DNA from: Bordetella hinzii LMG 13501 | Lineage (GTDB): Bacteria; Pseudomonadota; Gammaproteobacteria; Burkholderiales; Burkholderiaceae_B | Direction: 5' to 3' | NCBI RefSeq assembly: GCF_001548475.1 | Contig: NZ_LRUJ01000009.1 | Location: forward strand, 62,001-126,000 | DNA length: 64,000 nt | Shown here: positions 26,357 to 34,299 of the stretch, one piece after another | How positions within the stretch are numbered: the first letter of the stretch is position 1 | How the letters are laid out: every line of letters starts with the position of its first letter | Notes under the pieces: generated by a model | Told to the model about the DNA's origin: nothing | The model's input: only the letters and a program-made list of their open reading frames with translations | Database searches by the model: none | Program-made: the position numbers and the translations under genes

Positions 26357-27796
26357 ATGTCCCAAGTCCATGACCTGCTCATCCGCGGCGCCGAGATCAT
26401 CGATGGCAGCGGCGCGCCGCGCTTTGCGGGCGACCTGGCGGTCGACGGCGAGCGCATCACGCGCCTGGGCGATCTGTCGGGCCACAGCGGGCGCCGCGAA
26501 ATCGACGCCGCCGGCCGCGTGCTGGCGCCGGGCTTCATCGATGCCCACACGCACGATGACCGCGCCATGCTCTCCGATGGCGACATGGCGCCCAAGGTCA
26601 GCCAGGGCGTGACCACCGTCATCGGCGGCAACTGCGGCATTTCGCTGGCGCCGCGCCCGCCGCGCGTGGTGCCGCCGCTGGACCTGCTCGACAGCGACGG
26701 GCAGTGGTTCCGCTATGCGCGCTATGCCGACTATATGCAGGCCTTGCGGGACCAGCCGGCGGCCACCAATTGCGCCATGCTGCTGGGCCACATCACGCTG
26801 CGCGTGGCGGCGGTCCCCGACCTGGCGCGCGAGGCGCGGCCGGCCGAAATCGCCGCCATGCGCGAGCAGGTGGAGCGGGCGCTGGAGGCCGGGGCCATCG
26901 GGGTCTCCACGGGCCTGGCCTATGCGCCTTCGCGGGCGGCCAGCACCGAAGAGATCATCGAGGTGTGCCGGCCGCTGCGCGACCACGGCGGCATCTTCAC
27001 CACGCATCTGCGCGACGAGGGCGACGCCATCATGGACTGCCTCGAAGAAACCTTCCGCATCGGCCGCGAACTCGATGTCCCCGTGGTGATCTCCCACCAC
27101 AAGGTGGTGGGCCGGCCCAACTACGGCCGTTCGGCGCAGACGCTGGCGCGCATCGGCGAGCAGATGCGCCGCCAGCCCATCTGCCTGGACTGCTATCCCT
27201 ACAACGCCTCGTCCACCATCCTGGAGCAGGAGCTGGTCGATGGCGCGGCCCGCGTCATCGTGACCTGGTCCAAGGCCAGTCCCCAGTATGCCGGGCGCGA
27301 CCTGGACGATGTCGCCCGCGAGATGGGCTGCGCCGTCCCCGAGGCCGTGCGCCGCCTGCAGCCGGCCGGCGCCATCTATTTCCGCATGCACGAAGAAGAC
27401 GTCGCGCGCATCCTGCGCTTTGACGACACGATGATAGGCTCGGACGGCCTGCCGCACGACGAGATGCCGCATCCCCGTCTCTGGGGCAGCTTTCCGCGCG
27501 TGCTGGGCCACTACGCCCGCGGCCTGGGGCTGTTCCCGCTGGAAAAAGCCGTGCACAAGATGACCGGGCTGACGGCGGCGCGCTTCGGCCTGGCCGACCG
27601 CGGCGTGCTGCGCGAGGGCGCGTATGCGGATCTGGTGCTGCTGGACGCCCTGCGGGTCGAAGACCGCGCCACCTTTGCCCATCCCGTGGCGCCGTCCGCC
27701 GGCATCGACGCCGTCTGGACCAACGGCCGCCCGGTCTGGCAGGACGGCAAAACCACGGGCGAACGGCCGGGCAGGGTGTTGCGCCGCCAGGCATAG
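26357..27796 (+). CDS. N-acyl-D-amino-acid deacylase (D-aminoacylase)
   Basis: 479 residues, the usual length. It is an amidohydrolase: metal-binding GFIDAHTHDD (about 64-73), the family block IGGNCGIS, STGLAYAPS, HLRDEGDAI, ISHHKVVGRPNYG, DCYPYNAS and the catalytic-loop GSDGLPH. D-aminoacylases release D-amino acids from N-acyl forms, using zinc, in the cytoplasm. The gene starts two bases after the stop of the peptide-binding protein gene and closes the cluster. Alternatives are other D-hydantoinase-like amidohydrolases, but the motif set favours D-aminoacylase. Confidence 0.9.
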   Translation: MSQVHDLLIRGAEIIDGSGAPRFAGDLAVDGERITRLGDLSGHSGRREIDAAGRVLAPGFIDAHTHDDRAMLSDGDMAPKVSQGVTTVIGGNCGISLAPRPPRVVPPLDLLDSDGQWFRYARYADYMQALRDQPAATNCAMLLGHITLRVAAVPDLAREARPAEIAAMREQVERALEAGAIGVSTGLAYAPSRAASTEEIIEVCRPLRDHGGIFTTHLRDEGDAIMDCLEETFRIGRELDVPVVISHHKVVGRPNYGRSAQTLARIGEQMRRQPICLDCYPYNASSTILEQELVDGAARVIVTWSKASPQYAGRDLDDVAREMGCAVPEAVRRLQPAGAIYFRMHEEDVARILRFDDTMIGSDGLPHDEMPHPRLWGSFPRVLGHYARGLGLFPLEKAVHKMTGLTAARFGLADRGVLREGAYADLVLLDALRVEDRATFAHPVAPSAGIDAVWTNGRPVWQDGKTTGERPGRVLRRQA

Positions 27797-27829
27797 AATG
27801 TCTCCCATCGGTCAACAGGGAGGCAGGGC

Positions 27830-28849
27830 GTGTCGCGGAAGTCCATCGCATGGCGGGTGCCGGCCGCGCTGGCCGTTGCGCTTTTCAGCGCCTGGGGCGC
27901 GCTGGCCCTGTACTACCAGTTCCCCGGCGGCGCGCCGGGCAAGGCCCTGGCCCTGACGCTCTGGCTGGCCGGCGCGGCGGCCGCGCTCCACGCCCTGGCG
28001 GCCCGGCCCGGCTGGCGCCGGCTTGCGGGCGGAGGCTATCTGTTGCTGGCCGTGCTGCTGCTGGCGTGGTGGCATGGCCTGCGGCCCTCCAACGACAGGC
28101 AATGGGCCGACGACGTGGCCCGCATGCTGCACGGCAGCCGCGCCGGATCCGTGGTGACGCTGGACAATGTGCGCAACTTCCGATGGCGCGGCGACAACGA
28201 TTACACCGTGCGCTGGGAAAGCCGCCGCTACGACCTCGACCGGCTGGAGTCGGTGGACATGGTGCTCTCGACCTGGGGCATGCCCGCCATCGCGCATACC
28301 CTGGTGTCCTTCGGCTTCTCGGACGGCCAGCGCGTGGTGTTCTCGGTCGAGATCCGCAAGGAGCGCCACGAACAATTCTCCGAGCTTGGCGGCTTCTTCA
28401 AGCAGTTCGAGCTCAGCGTGGTGGCCGCCGACGAGCGCGACATCCTCTATGTGCGCACCGCGCTGCGGGGCGAGCAGGTCTCGGTCTATCCCGTCAGCAT
28501 GCCGCGCCAGGCCATGCGCGACCTGTTTCTGGCCTATGTGGACACCGCCAACGCCCTGCGCGAGCAACCGCGCTTCTACCACACGGTGACGGCCAATTGC
28601 ACCACGCTGGTCTACGAAATGGTGCGCGCCATCGTGCCCGGCCTGCCGCTGGACTACCGCCTGCTGCTGTCAGGCTATCTGCCCGAATACCTCTACGCCC
28701 ATGGCGGGCTGGGCCACGACCGCACGCTGGCGCAGCTACGCCGGCAGGCCGATATCACGGCGCGCGCGGCCCAGGCCGGCGACGGGCCGGGTTTTTCCCA
28801 GGCCATCCGCCAGCCCTGGAGCCCGTCGGGCGTACAATCCCCGCGTTGA
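27830..28849 (+). CDS. Membrane protein with Lnb-type domain (DUF4105)
   Basis: 339 residues from a GTG start with AGGGAGG upstream. Three hydrophobic segments lie in the first 85 residues, followed by a soluble domain (about 105-290) with TLDNVRNFRWRGDNDYT, FGFSDGQRVVFSVEIRKE and FYHTVTANCTTLVYEMV. These match DUF4105, the N-terminal part of the lipoprotein N-acylation (Lnb) proteins, whose proposed active site uses the His and Cys of such H..NCT segments. It probably acts at the periplasmic face on lipoproteins or related substrates. The gene follows the D-aminoacylase by 33 bases but need not be functionally linked. Confidence 0.82.
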   Translation: MSRKSIAWRVPAALAVALFSAWGALALYYQFPGGAPGKALALTLWLAGAAAALHALAARPGWRRLAGGGYLLLAVLLLAWWHGLRPSNDRQWADDVARMLHGSRAGSVVTLDNVRNFRWRGDNDYTVRWESRRYDLDRLESVDMVLSTWGMPAIAHTLVSFGFSDGQRVVFSVEIRKERHEQFSELGGFFKQFELSVVAADERDILYVRTALRGEQVSVYPVSMPRQAMRDLFLAYVDTANALREQPRFYHTVTANCTTLVYEMVRAIVPGLPLDYRLLLSGYLPEYLYAHGGLGHDRTLAQLRRQADITARAAQAGDGPGFSQAIRQPWSPSGVQSPR

Positions 28850-28870
28850 TGTCATGGTCTTGGTGGCAAC

Positions 28871-29641
28871 GTGGCGTTTCCCTACCTGCGCGAACTGACG
28901 GCGGCGCAGCGCACCCCGAAGGCCAATCGGCAACTGGCCTATTTCCTGACCTTCATCGCCGGCGCGGTCAATGCCGGCGGCTTTCTGGCGGTCGCCCAAT
29001 ACACCTCGCACATGTCCGGCATCGTCTCCGCGATGGCCGATCACCTCGTCCTGGGCAGCGTGATGCTGGCCATGCAGGGCCTGGCGGCGCTGCTGGCCTT
29101 TCTGTGCGGCGCGGCGACCTCGGCCTGGCTCATCAATTTCGCCCGGCGCGCCCGGCTGGCCAGCGAATACGCCCTGCCGCTGCTGCTGGAGGCCGGGCTC
29201 CTGCTGGTCTTCGGCCTGATGGGCGCCAGCGTCGAGCGGCACCAATGGCTCTACCTGCCCCTGACCGTCACGCTGCTGTGCTACATCATGGGCCTGCAAA
29301 ACGCCATGATCACCAAGGTGTCGCGGGCCGAGATACGCACCACCCACATCACCGGCATGGTCACCGACATCGGCATCGAACTGGGCAAGCTGTTTTATTG
29401 GAACGCCCTGGCCGCCGACGCGCCCAGGGTCACGGCCGACCGCCAGAAGCTGCGCGTGCTGGCCGCCCTGGTGGCGCTATTCTTCCTGGGCGGCGTGGGC
29501 GGCGCGCTGGCGTTCGCGCGTGTCGGCTTTTCCGCCACCTTGCCGCTGGCGCTGCTGCTGGTCGTGCTGGCCATCATGCCGGTGATCGACGATTTGCGCC
29601 GCCTGGCCCGGCGCCTGGGCCAGCACCAGCGCAGGCTCTAG
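28871..29641 (+). CDS. YoaK/DUF1275-family membrane protein
   Basis: 256 residues from a GTG start. Six hydrophobic segments are visible. FIAGAVNAGGFLAVAQYTSHMSG is split across the characteristic DUF1275 opening, followed by LLCYIMGLQNAMITK and RTTHITGMVTDIGIELGK, all diagnostic of the family. Its function is unknown in most bacteria, though transport is assumed. It converges on the SDR gene and their TAG stops overlap in a shared CTAG. Confidence 0.88.
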   Translation: MAFPYLRELTAAQRTPKANRQLAYFLTFIAGAVNAGGFLAVAQYTSHMSGIVSAMADHLVLGSVMLAMQGLAALLAFLCGAATSAWLINFARRARLASEYALPLLLEAGLLLVFGLMGASVERHQWLYLPLTVTLLCYIMGLQNAMITKVSRAEIRTTHITGMVTDIGIELGKLFYWNALAADAPRVTADRQKLRVLAALVALFFLGGVGGALAFARVGFSATLPLALLLVVLAIMPVIDDLRRLARRLGQHQRRL

Positions 29642-30411
29642 CCCGTGTATTGCTCGCCGCCGTCCAGGTCGATGACGGTGCCGCTCAGGTATCCCGCGCG
29701 CGGCGAGCAGCCGAACACGATCATGTCGGCGATCTCGGCCGGTTCGGTCAGGCGGCCGAAGGGCAGGTCGGTCAGCGTTTCCTGCCAGCGTTCCGGATCG
29801 TTCCAGCGCGCCTGGGCGCGCTGCCTGGCCAGCGTCATGACGCGATCGGTGCGCGTGCGCGTGGGGTTGACGCCAAAGACGCGCAAGCCATGCTGGGGGG
29901 CCTCGCCGCCCAGCGCGCGCGTAAAGGCGATCAGGCCGGCATTGGCGGTGGCGCCGCAAATATAGTCGGCGCGCGGCGCCACGCCGGCCTTGCCGATGAT
30001 GTTGGCCACCACGCCGCTGCCGCGCTCGCGCATGGCCGGATAGCAGGCGCGGGTCAGGTTGATGTAGCCATAGACCTTCAGCTCCCAGGCGGCGCGCCAG
30101 CGCGCCTCGTCGACCTGCTCCAGCGTGCCGCCCGGAATGGCGCCGGCATTATTGACCAGGATATCGATGTTGCCGGCTTCGCGCGCCAGGGCCTCGGCCG
30201 CGCCGGCCTGCGCCAGGTCGCTGGCCAGGAACCCGGCCGCCACGCCGGTCTGGCGCCGGATGTCCTCGGCCGCCTCGGCCAGGGCCGCGCGATCGCGGGC
30301 CACCAGGATGGGCAGCGCGCCCTCGCGGGCGAAAGAATGCGCGCAGGCCAGGCCTATGCCCTTGGACGCGCCGGTGATGAGGACACGCTTGCCGCCGAGT
30401 TGCAGATCCAT
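29638..30411 (-). CDS. Atypical short-chain dehydrogenase/reductase family protein
   Basis: 257 residues. The Rossmann motif TGASKGIG (13-20) and NNAG (87-90) are intact, and the C-terminus [19 protein letters not shown] with VIDLDGGEQ is normal SDR. The catalytic Tyr is present (Tyr150), but the Lys four residues on is Ala154 and the Ser position in NIIGKAG is Gly140. It belongs with a group of SDRs that carry NIIG and YI-G motifs and so may have a changed or lost dehydrogenase activity. The ATG at 30411 was chosen because an upstream in-frame extension to 30546 lacks protein-like character. Confidence 0.85.
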   Translation of the reverse strand: MDLQLGGKRVLITGASKGIGLACAHSFAREGALPILVARDRAALAEAAEDIRRQTGVAAGFLASDLAQAGAAEALAREAGNIDILVNNAGAIPGGTLEQVDEARWRAAWELKVYGYINLTRACYPAMRERGSGVVANIIGKAGVAPRADYICGATANAGLIAFTRALGGEAPQHGLRVFGVNPTRTRTDRVMTLARQRAQARWNDPERWQETLTDLPFGRLTEPAEIADMIVFGCSPRAGYLSGTVIDLDGGEQYTG

Positions 30412-30557
30412 CGATGTCTCCGGAAGAGGGGGGTGGCGGCCAGCATATCGCGGCCGCTGCCCGGCGGCGCATGGCAGCCCTGCCGCCAGCACGGTCTTTC
30501 GCGTCCTACAATGGGCCGGCCGCCGCTCCTTGGCGGCGCACGACAAGGTGGAGACAT

Positions 30558-31211
30558 ATGGAAGCGGATTTCTGGCTGGAACGCTGGCGCGAGGGACAAA
30601 CGGGATTTCACCAGACCCGGGTCACGCCGCTGCTGCAGAAATACTGGCCCACGCTGGGCCTGCCGAGGGGGGCGCGCGTGCTCGTGCCCCTGGCCGGCAA
30701 ATCACTGGACATGGTGTGGCTGGCCGAGCAAGGCCATGAGGTGCTGGGCGTGGAACTCTCGCCACTGGCGGTCGAGCAATTCTTCGCCGAGCAGGGCTGG
30801 ACGCCGCGCCGCTGGGAAAGCGCCTACGGACAGCACTATGCCGCCCAGGGCGTGGAGCTCATCTGCGGCGACATCTTCGGGCTGGACGCGGCCGCCTTGG
30901 CCGGCTGCCAGGGCGCCTATGACCGCGCCGCCCTGGTGGCGTTGCCGGCGGCGATGCGGCGCGACTATGTCAAGCATGTCTACGGCCAGCTGCCGGCGGC
31001 CTATCGCGGCCTGCTGTTGACGCTGGACTACCCGCAGGCCGAGATGGATGGCCCGCCGTTCTCGCTCGACGAAGCCGAGGTGCTGGCGCTGTATGGCGGA
31101 CAGGCCCGTCTCATCGACCGGCGCGACATCCTCGCCAAGGACCCCAAGTTCGCCGCGCGCGGCGTGACCCGGCTTGATACGCTGGTGTTCCGCCTCGGCG
31201 CCCAGGCCTGA
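30558..31211 (+). CDS. tpm: Thiopurine S-methyltransferase (TPMT family)
   Basis: 217 residues, the usual length. [14 protein letters not shown] near the start and [20 protein letters not shown] (about 43-62) are standard TPMT blocks, followed by the SAM-contacting [15 protein letters not shown] and [14 protein letters not shown]. Bacterial TPMTs methylate thiopurines and selenium or tellurium compounds with SAM, in the cytoplasm. The gene is divergent from the SDR gene, with a GGAG ribosome site before the ATG. Confidence 0.93.
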   Translation: MEADFWLERWREGQTGFHQTRVTPLLQKYWPTLGLPRGARVLVPLAGKSLDMVWLAEQGHEVLGVELSPLAVEQFFAEQGWTPRRWESAYGQHYAAQGVELICGDIFGLDAAALAGCQGAYDRAALVALPAAMRRDYVKHVYGQLPAAYRGLLLTLDYPQAEMDGPPFSLDEAEVLALYGGQARLIDRRDILAKDPKFAARGVTRLDTLVFRLGAQA

Positions 31212-31229
31212 GGCCGCGGCGGTGCCGGA

Positions 31230-31946
31230 TCAGGCCGCGGCCAGGGTCCGCGGCGCCCCCGCCAGCGGCAGGAAACACAGGGCGCCGACCAGGCAGACCA
31301 GCGCGGCCGACCAAAGCGTCTGGCTCAGGAAATGGGCGCCCTGCATGATGCGCACGCTGCTGAGCAGGATGCCCAGCACCATGCCCAGCGCCAATCCGCC
31401 CCAGCGCAGCGCGGGGCGCTGCATGGCCCAGCCCAGGAAATACAGCAGGCCGGCCGAATAGCCCGCCGCGGCATGATGGCTGGGCAGGGCGCCGCCGGCC
31501 GGCATGCCGCCCACGGCGAACCAGTGCGTGGGCATGGGCAGGTCGCCCCCGAACAGCGCCAGCCGGTAGGGCCGGGGCAGGGCGGTGATGTTCTTGAGCG
31601 CGGCGATCAGCAGCGGCACGGCGGCCATGGCGGCCAGCAACAGCGCGCAAGGCAGGACCCAGGGCCGCAGGGCCGGGCGGAAGGCCGCCACCGCCAGGGC
31701 GATCAAGGCCAGCGCCGCGATGCCGATCGGCAGGCCCAGGATGGCCTTGTGGCCGAGCAATTCCAGCGAGGGCAGGGTGCGCAGCGGGAAGCCGCGGCTG
31801 GCCGCGTCATAGAAGCGGCGGGCCAGCGCCATATCCAGGCCGCTGCGCTGGGCGAGGAAGGCGGCCGCGGCGAACAGGCCCGGCAGGGCGAAGACGTAGA
31901 TAGCGGCGTAGGCGAAGGGGTCAATCGGAAGTCGGTGGCGCTGCAT
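31230..31946 (-). CDS. PAP2-family membrane phosphatase-like protein
   Basis: About 238 residues from ATG 31946 (an in-frame start at 31985 is possible). Five to six hydrophobic segments surround the PAP2 motifs: KNITALPRPYRL (motif 1), ALPSHHAAAGYSAG (motif 2, PSHH in place of PSGH) and SSVRIMQGAHFLSQTLWSA (motif 3, with Gln where a catalytic-triad Asp is common). Family members remove phosphate from lipid carriers or lipid A. The altered motif 3 occurs in some PAP2 subfamilies, so activity cannot be ruled out. Confidence 0.85.
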   Translation of the reverse strand: MQRHRLPIDPFAYAAIYVFALPGLFAAAAFLAQRSGLDMALARRFYDAASRGFPLRTLPSLELLGHKAILGLPIGIAALALIALAVAAFRPALRPWVLPCALLLAAMAAVPLLIAALKNITALPRPYRLALFGGDLPMPTHWFAVGGMPAGGALPSHHAAAGYSAGLLYFLGWAMQRPALRWGGLALGMVLGILLSSVRIMQGAHFLSQTLWSAALVCLVGALCFLPLAGAPRTLAAA

Positions 31947-32019
31947 GGCAAAACCCGGCGGAGAAACGAGGGGCATGCTAGCCATGCGGGCATCGAAAAA
32001 ACGTCAAATCGAGGGGCTG

Positions 32020-32484
32020 TCATTTCCCTGACGGGGACGTGTTGGCCAGCACGTAGCGCAGAAATCCGCTATGAGGCGTGTATTTGTCGTACAAGCCCCG
32101 CGCCCGGTAGTTGTTCTCGCGCGTATTCCAGTAAAGGCGCGACCAGTTGTTTTCTTTCATCCGGGCGACCAGCCAGTCCAGCATCTGGCCTCCCACCCCT
32201 GCGGCGCGGACCGCGGGATCGACGAAGAGGTCCTGCAGATAGCAGACCGGGGTGAGGGTATTGGTGTTCTCGTGCAGGATGTAATGCGCCAGCCCGATGG
32301 GCCGGCCCGAAGCGTCGCAGGCCACCACCCCGTGCACGGGCGAGTCCGGCGCCAGCAGGCGCCTCCAAGTATGGGCGGCCTGGACCGGGTCGGGCCCGCG
32401 CTCATAGAAGCGGTTATAGCCCTCCCAGAGTTCGAGCCAGCGGGCGTGGTCGTCGGCTTGCAGGGCGCGGATAGGCACGGACAT
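32020..32484 (-). CDS. GNAT-family N-acetyltransferase
   Basis: 154 residues. The GNAT core is visible: HYILHENTNTLTPVCYLQDL (beta4), FVDPAVRAAGVGGQMLDWLV with the acetyl-CoA pyrophosphate loop RAAGVGG, and NTRENNYRARGLYDKY near the end. The substrate is unknown; similar proteins acetylate small amines or peptide N-termini. It is divergent from the beta-lactamase gene, with 109 bases between the starts. Confidence 0.88.
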   Translation of the reverse strand: MSVPIRALQADDHARWLELWEGYNRFYERGPDPVQAAHTWRRLLAPDSPVHGVVACDASGRPIGLAHYILHENTNTLTPVCYLQDLFVDPAVRAAGVGGQMLDWLVARMKENNWSRLYWNTRENNYRARGLYDKYTPHSGFLRYVLANTSPSGK

Positions 32485-32593
32485 GGATGGTCTCCTGGAT
32501 GTCCGGCCATGCTCGCCGCTAGGCGTGCTGGCGTCAACTTGATTCGCAGTACCATGGCGTTTTGCGCGCGGCGGTTTGCCTGGAGGTTGGACG

Positions 32594-33508
32594 ATGGACA
32601 GAAGAACGTTTGGCGCGGGTGTGCTGGCCTGGCTGGGCGCTTCGGCGGCGGGGCTGCCCGCCCTGGCCGGAGTGCGCGACAGCCTGCCCGCGGCCAGTGA
32701 CGACGCGCAGCGCCAGCTGGCGCGCCTGGAGGCGCGCGAGGGCGGGCGCCTGGGCGTGAGCCTGCTCGATGTGCAAAGCGGCTACGCCATCGCCTACCGG
32801 GCCGATGAGCGCTTCGCCCTGTGCAGCACCTTCAAGCTTCTTGCCGTCGGCGCCGTGCTCACCCGCGTGGCCCGCGGCGAGGATGACCTGTCCCGGCCGA
32901 TGCGCCTGAGCGCGGCCGACATCGTGGACTATTCACCGGTGACCCAGCAGCGGCTCAACGAGGGCATGACGCTGGGCCAGCTGTGCGAGGCGGCCCTGCT
33001 GTGGGGCGACAACACGGCGGCCAACCTCTTGCTGTCCACCATCGGCGGGCCGCCGGGCGTCACGGCCTATGCCCGCGCCCTGGGCGATGGCGCGACCCGG
33101 CTGGACCGTCTCGAGACCGCCTTGAACGAAGCCCGGCCCGGCGACGAGCGCGACACCACCACGCCGGCGGCCATGCTGGGCAACCTGAGGCAGCTGGTGC
33201 TGGGCGATGCCCTGCCGGCGCCCGAGCGCGAGCGCCTGCGCGACTGGCTGATGCAATGCCGCACGGGGCAGCAGCGGCTGCGCGCCGGCCTGCCCGCCGG
33301 CTGGTCCCTCGGCCATCGCACCGGCGCTGGCGGCCATGGCACCTGCAATGACATCGGCGTGGCCTGGCCCACGCCCACCACGCCGGTGGTGATCTCCGTC
33401 TATCTGACCGAATCGCCGCTGGATCTGCCCGGACGCGAACGGGTGCTGGCCGAGGCCGCGCGCATCCTGGCGCACGCCCTGGCGTCCGCCCGCCTGCACG
33501 CCGGCTGA
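32594..33508 (+). CDS. Class A beta-lactamase with altered SDN and KTG motifs
   Basis: 304 residues from ATG 32594, with TGGAGG seven bases upstream. The signal MDRRTFGAGVLAWLGA has a twin-arginine look, so Tat export is likely. Using the Ambler scheme by spacing, the nucleophile motif is STFK (Ser78, Lys81), Glu174 in RLETALN matches Glu166, and Asn178 matches Asn170. Ser130 of SDN is Gly138 (WGDN) and KTG is RTG (Arg242). RTG is known in carbenicillinase-type enzymes, but the loss of Ser130 removes a usual proton-transfer residue. It should reside in the periplasm and hydrolyse penicillins, possibly with altered efficiency and inhibitor response. No regulator gene of the ampR type is adjacent. 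Confidence 0.88.
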   Translation: MDRRTFGAGVLAWLGASAAGLPALAGVRDSLPAASDDAQRQLARLEAREGGRLGVSLLDVQSGYAIAYRADERFALCSTFKLLAVGAVLTRVARGEDDLSRPMRLSAADIVDYSPVTQQRLNEGMTLGQLCEAALLWGDNTAANLLLSTIGGPPGVTAYARALGDGATRLDRLETALNEARPGDERDTTTPAAMLGNLRQLVLGDALPAPERERLRDWLMQCRTGQQRLRAGLPAGWSLGHRTGAGGHGTCNDIGVAWPTPTTPVVISVYLTESPLDLPGRERVLAEAARILAHALASARLHAG

Positions 33509-33512
33509 AGCT

Positions 33513-33824
33513 TCAGCCGCCCTTGGCCGGGCTGGGCGCCGGCTTGTCCTCGCAGCTGAAAGTGACCACGGCTTCCTTGGGCATGAGGCCGGTCGCGTGG
33601 TTGGAGCTGACTTCCGGCCGCGCGTAGCGCCGGTTCATGCCAGCGCAATAGTCCTCGGCCTGCTGGCGCGCCTGGTTCTTGATTTCCACCCAGGTCATGG
33701 CTTTGGCGCCGGCGTTGTAGCGGATCTGGTAGCGATCCTTGTCCACACGCTTGATTTCGCTGCTCACGCCACAAGCCGTGAGCAGGACGAGCAGGCAAAG
33801 CGGCAGGGCAAGACGAAGATGCAT
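33513..33824 (-). CDS. Small putative lipoprotein
   Basis: 103 residues. The signal MHLRLALPLCLLVLLTAC ends in a clear lipobox with Cys at about 18, followed by a small folded domain (KDRYQIRYNAGAKAMTWVEI, ARQQAEDYCAGMNRRY) and a Pro/Ala-rich end. Two later Cys could pair. I do not recognise a family. It is convergent with the beta-lactamase gene, four bases apart. Confidence 0.75.
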   Translation of the reverse strand: MHLRLALPLCLLVLLTACGVSSEIKRVDKDRYQIRYNAGAKAMTWVEIKNQARQQAEDYCAGMNRRYARPEVSSNHATGLMPKEAVVTFSCEDKPAPSPAKGG

Positions 33825-33950
33825 GTCGGTTTCCGGAACAAGGCTGCAATGGCGGTATTTTATGCCAGCGTGGCGCGGTCCCGGCGCGGGGCGCCGTGCT
33901 AGCATCCGGCCCATCGTCCGCGCTCGCGGTGTTCTACACAGAGGTTTGCC

Positions 33951-34196
33951 ATGGATATTCAGGAACAGATCGCCGTCATCGTGCACACGGTATCGCACCA
34001 GGGCGGGCGCATCGACGCGCTGAACGCCACGCTGGCGGCCACCCTGCACTTGGTCAAGGAGTCTCCCGGCCTGAAAGAGGCCATCGAGGCCCAGCTCGAG
34101 AAGCATTATTCGACGCTGCTGGCGCGCTCGGAAAACCCGCAATACATGGCGGGCTTCGAGAGCGTGCGCGACATGGTGCAGGCGGCCCTGAAGTAA
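33951..34196 (+). CDS. Small conserved-looking protein of unknown function
   Basis: 81 residues, no signal peptide, mostly helical by composition (MDIQEQIAVIVHTVSHQGGR, LVKESPGLKEAIEAQLEKHY). Codon use matches neighbouring genes, and the ATG follows AGAGG at a reasonable distance. No family is recognised. A DnaA-box-like hairpin lies 16 bases after the stop. Confidence 0.6.
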   Translation: MDIQEQIAVIVHTVSHQGGRIDALNATLAATLHLVKESPGLKEAIEAQLEKHYSTLLARSENPQYMAGFESVRDMVQAALK

Positions 34197-34212
34197 GCCG
34201 CCGCTGCCCGGG

Positions 34213-34253
34213 TTATCCACTGCTTTTGTGGATAAGTCTTGGGATAGCTGCCC
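34213..34253 (+). repeat. DnaA-box hairpin plus GTGGATAAGTCTTGGGA repeat, copy 1
   Basis: TTATCCAC (34213-34220) and GTGGATAA (34228-34235) form a perfect 8-base inverted repeat with a 7-base loop; TGTGGATAA at 34227-34235 is a perfect DnaA box on the minus strand. The following bases GTCTTGGGATAGCTGCC recur at 36782-36798 with one change. The element sits just after a gene end and may act as a processing or termination signal. Confidence 0.65.
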
Positions 34254-34299
34254 GATAAATCGGCATTTCCCTTATGCGACAAAGGCTTGTGTCGCCGGG

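Noticed and set aside
34213-34235. Replication origin based on two DnaA-like boxes
   Set aside because: Only two boxes arranged as a small hairpin, no AT-rich unwinding region or dnaA/dnaN genes nearby, and the element recurs at 36762.
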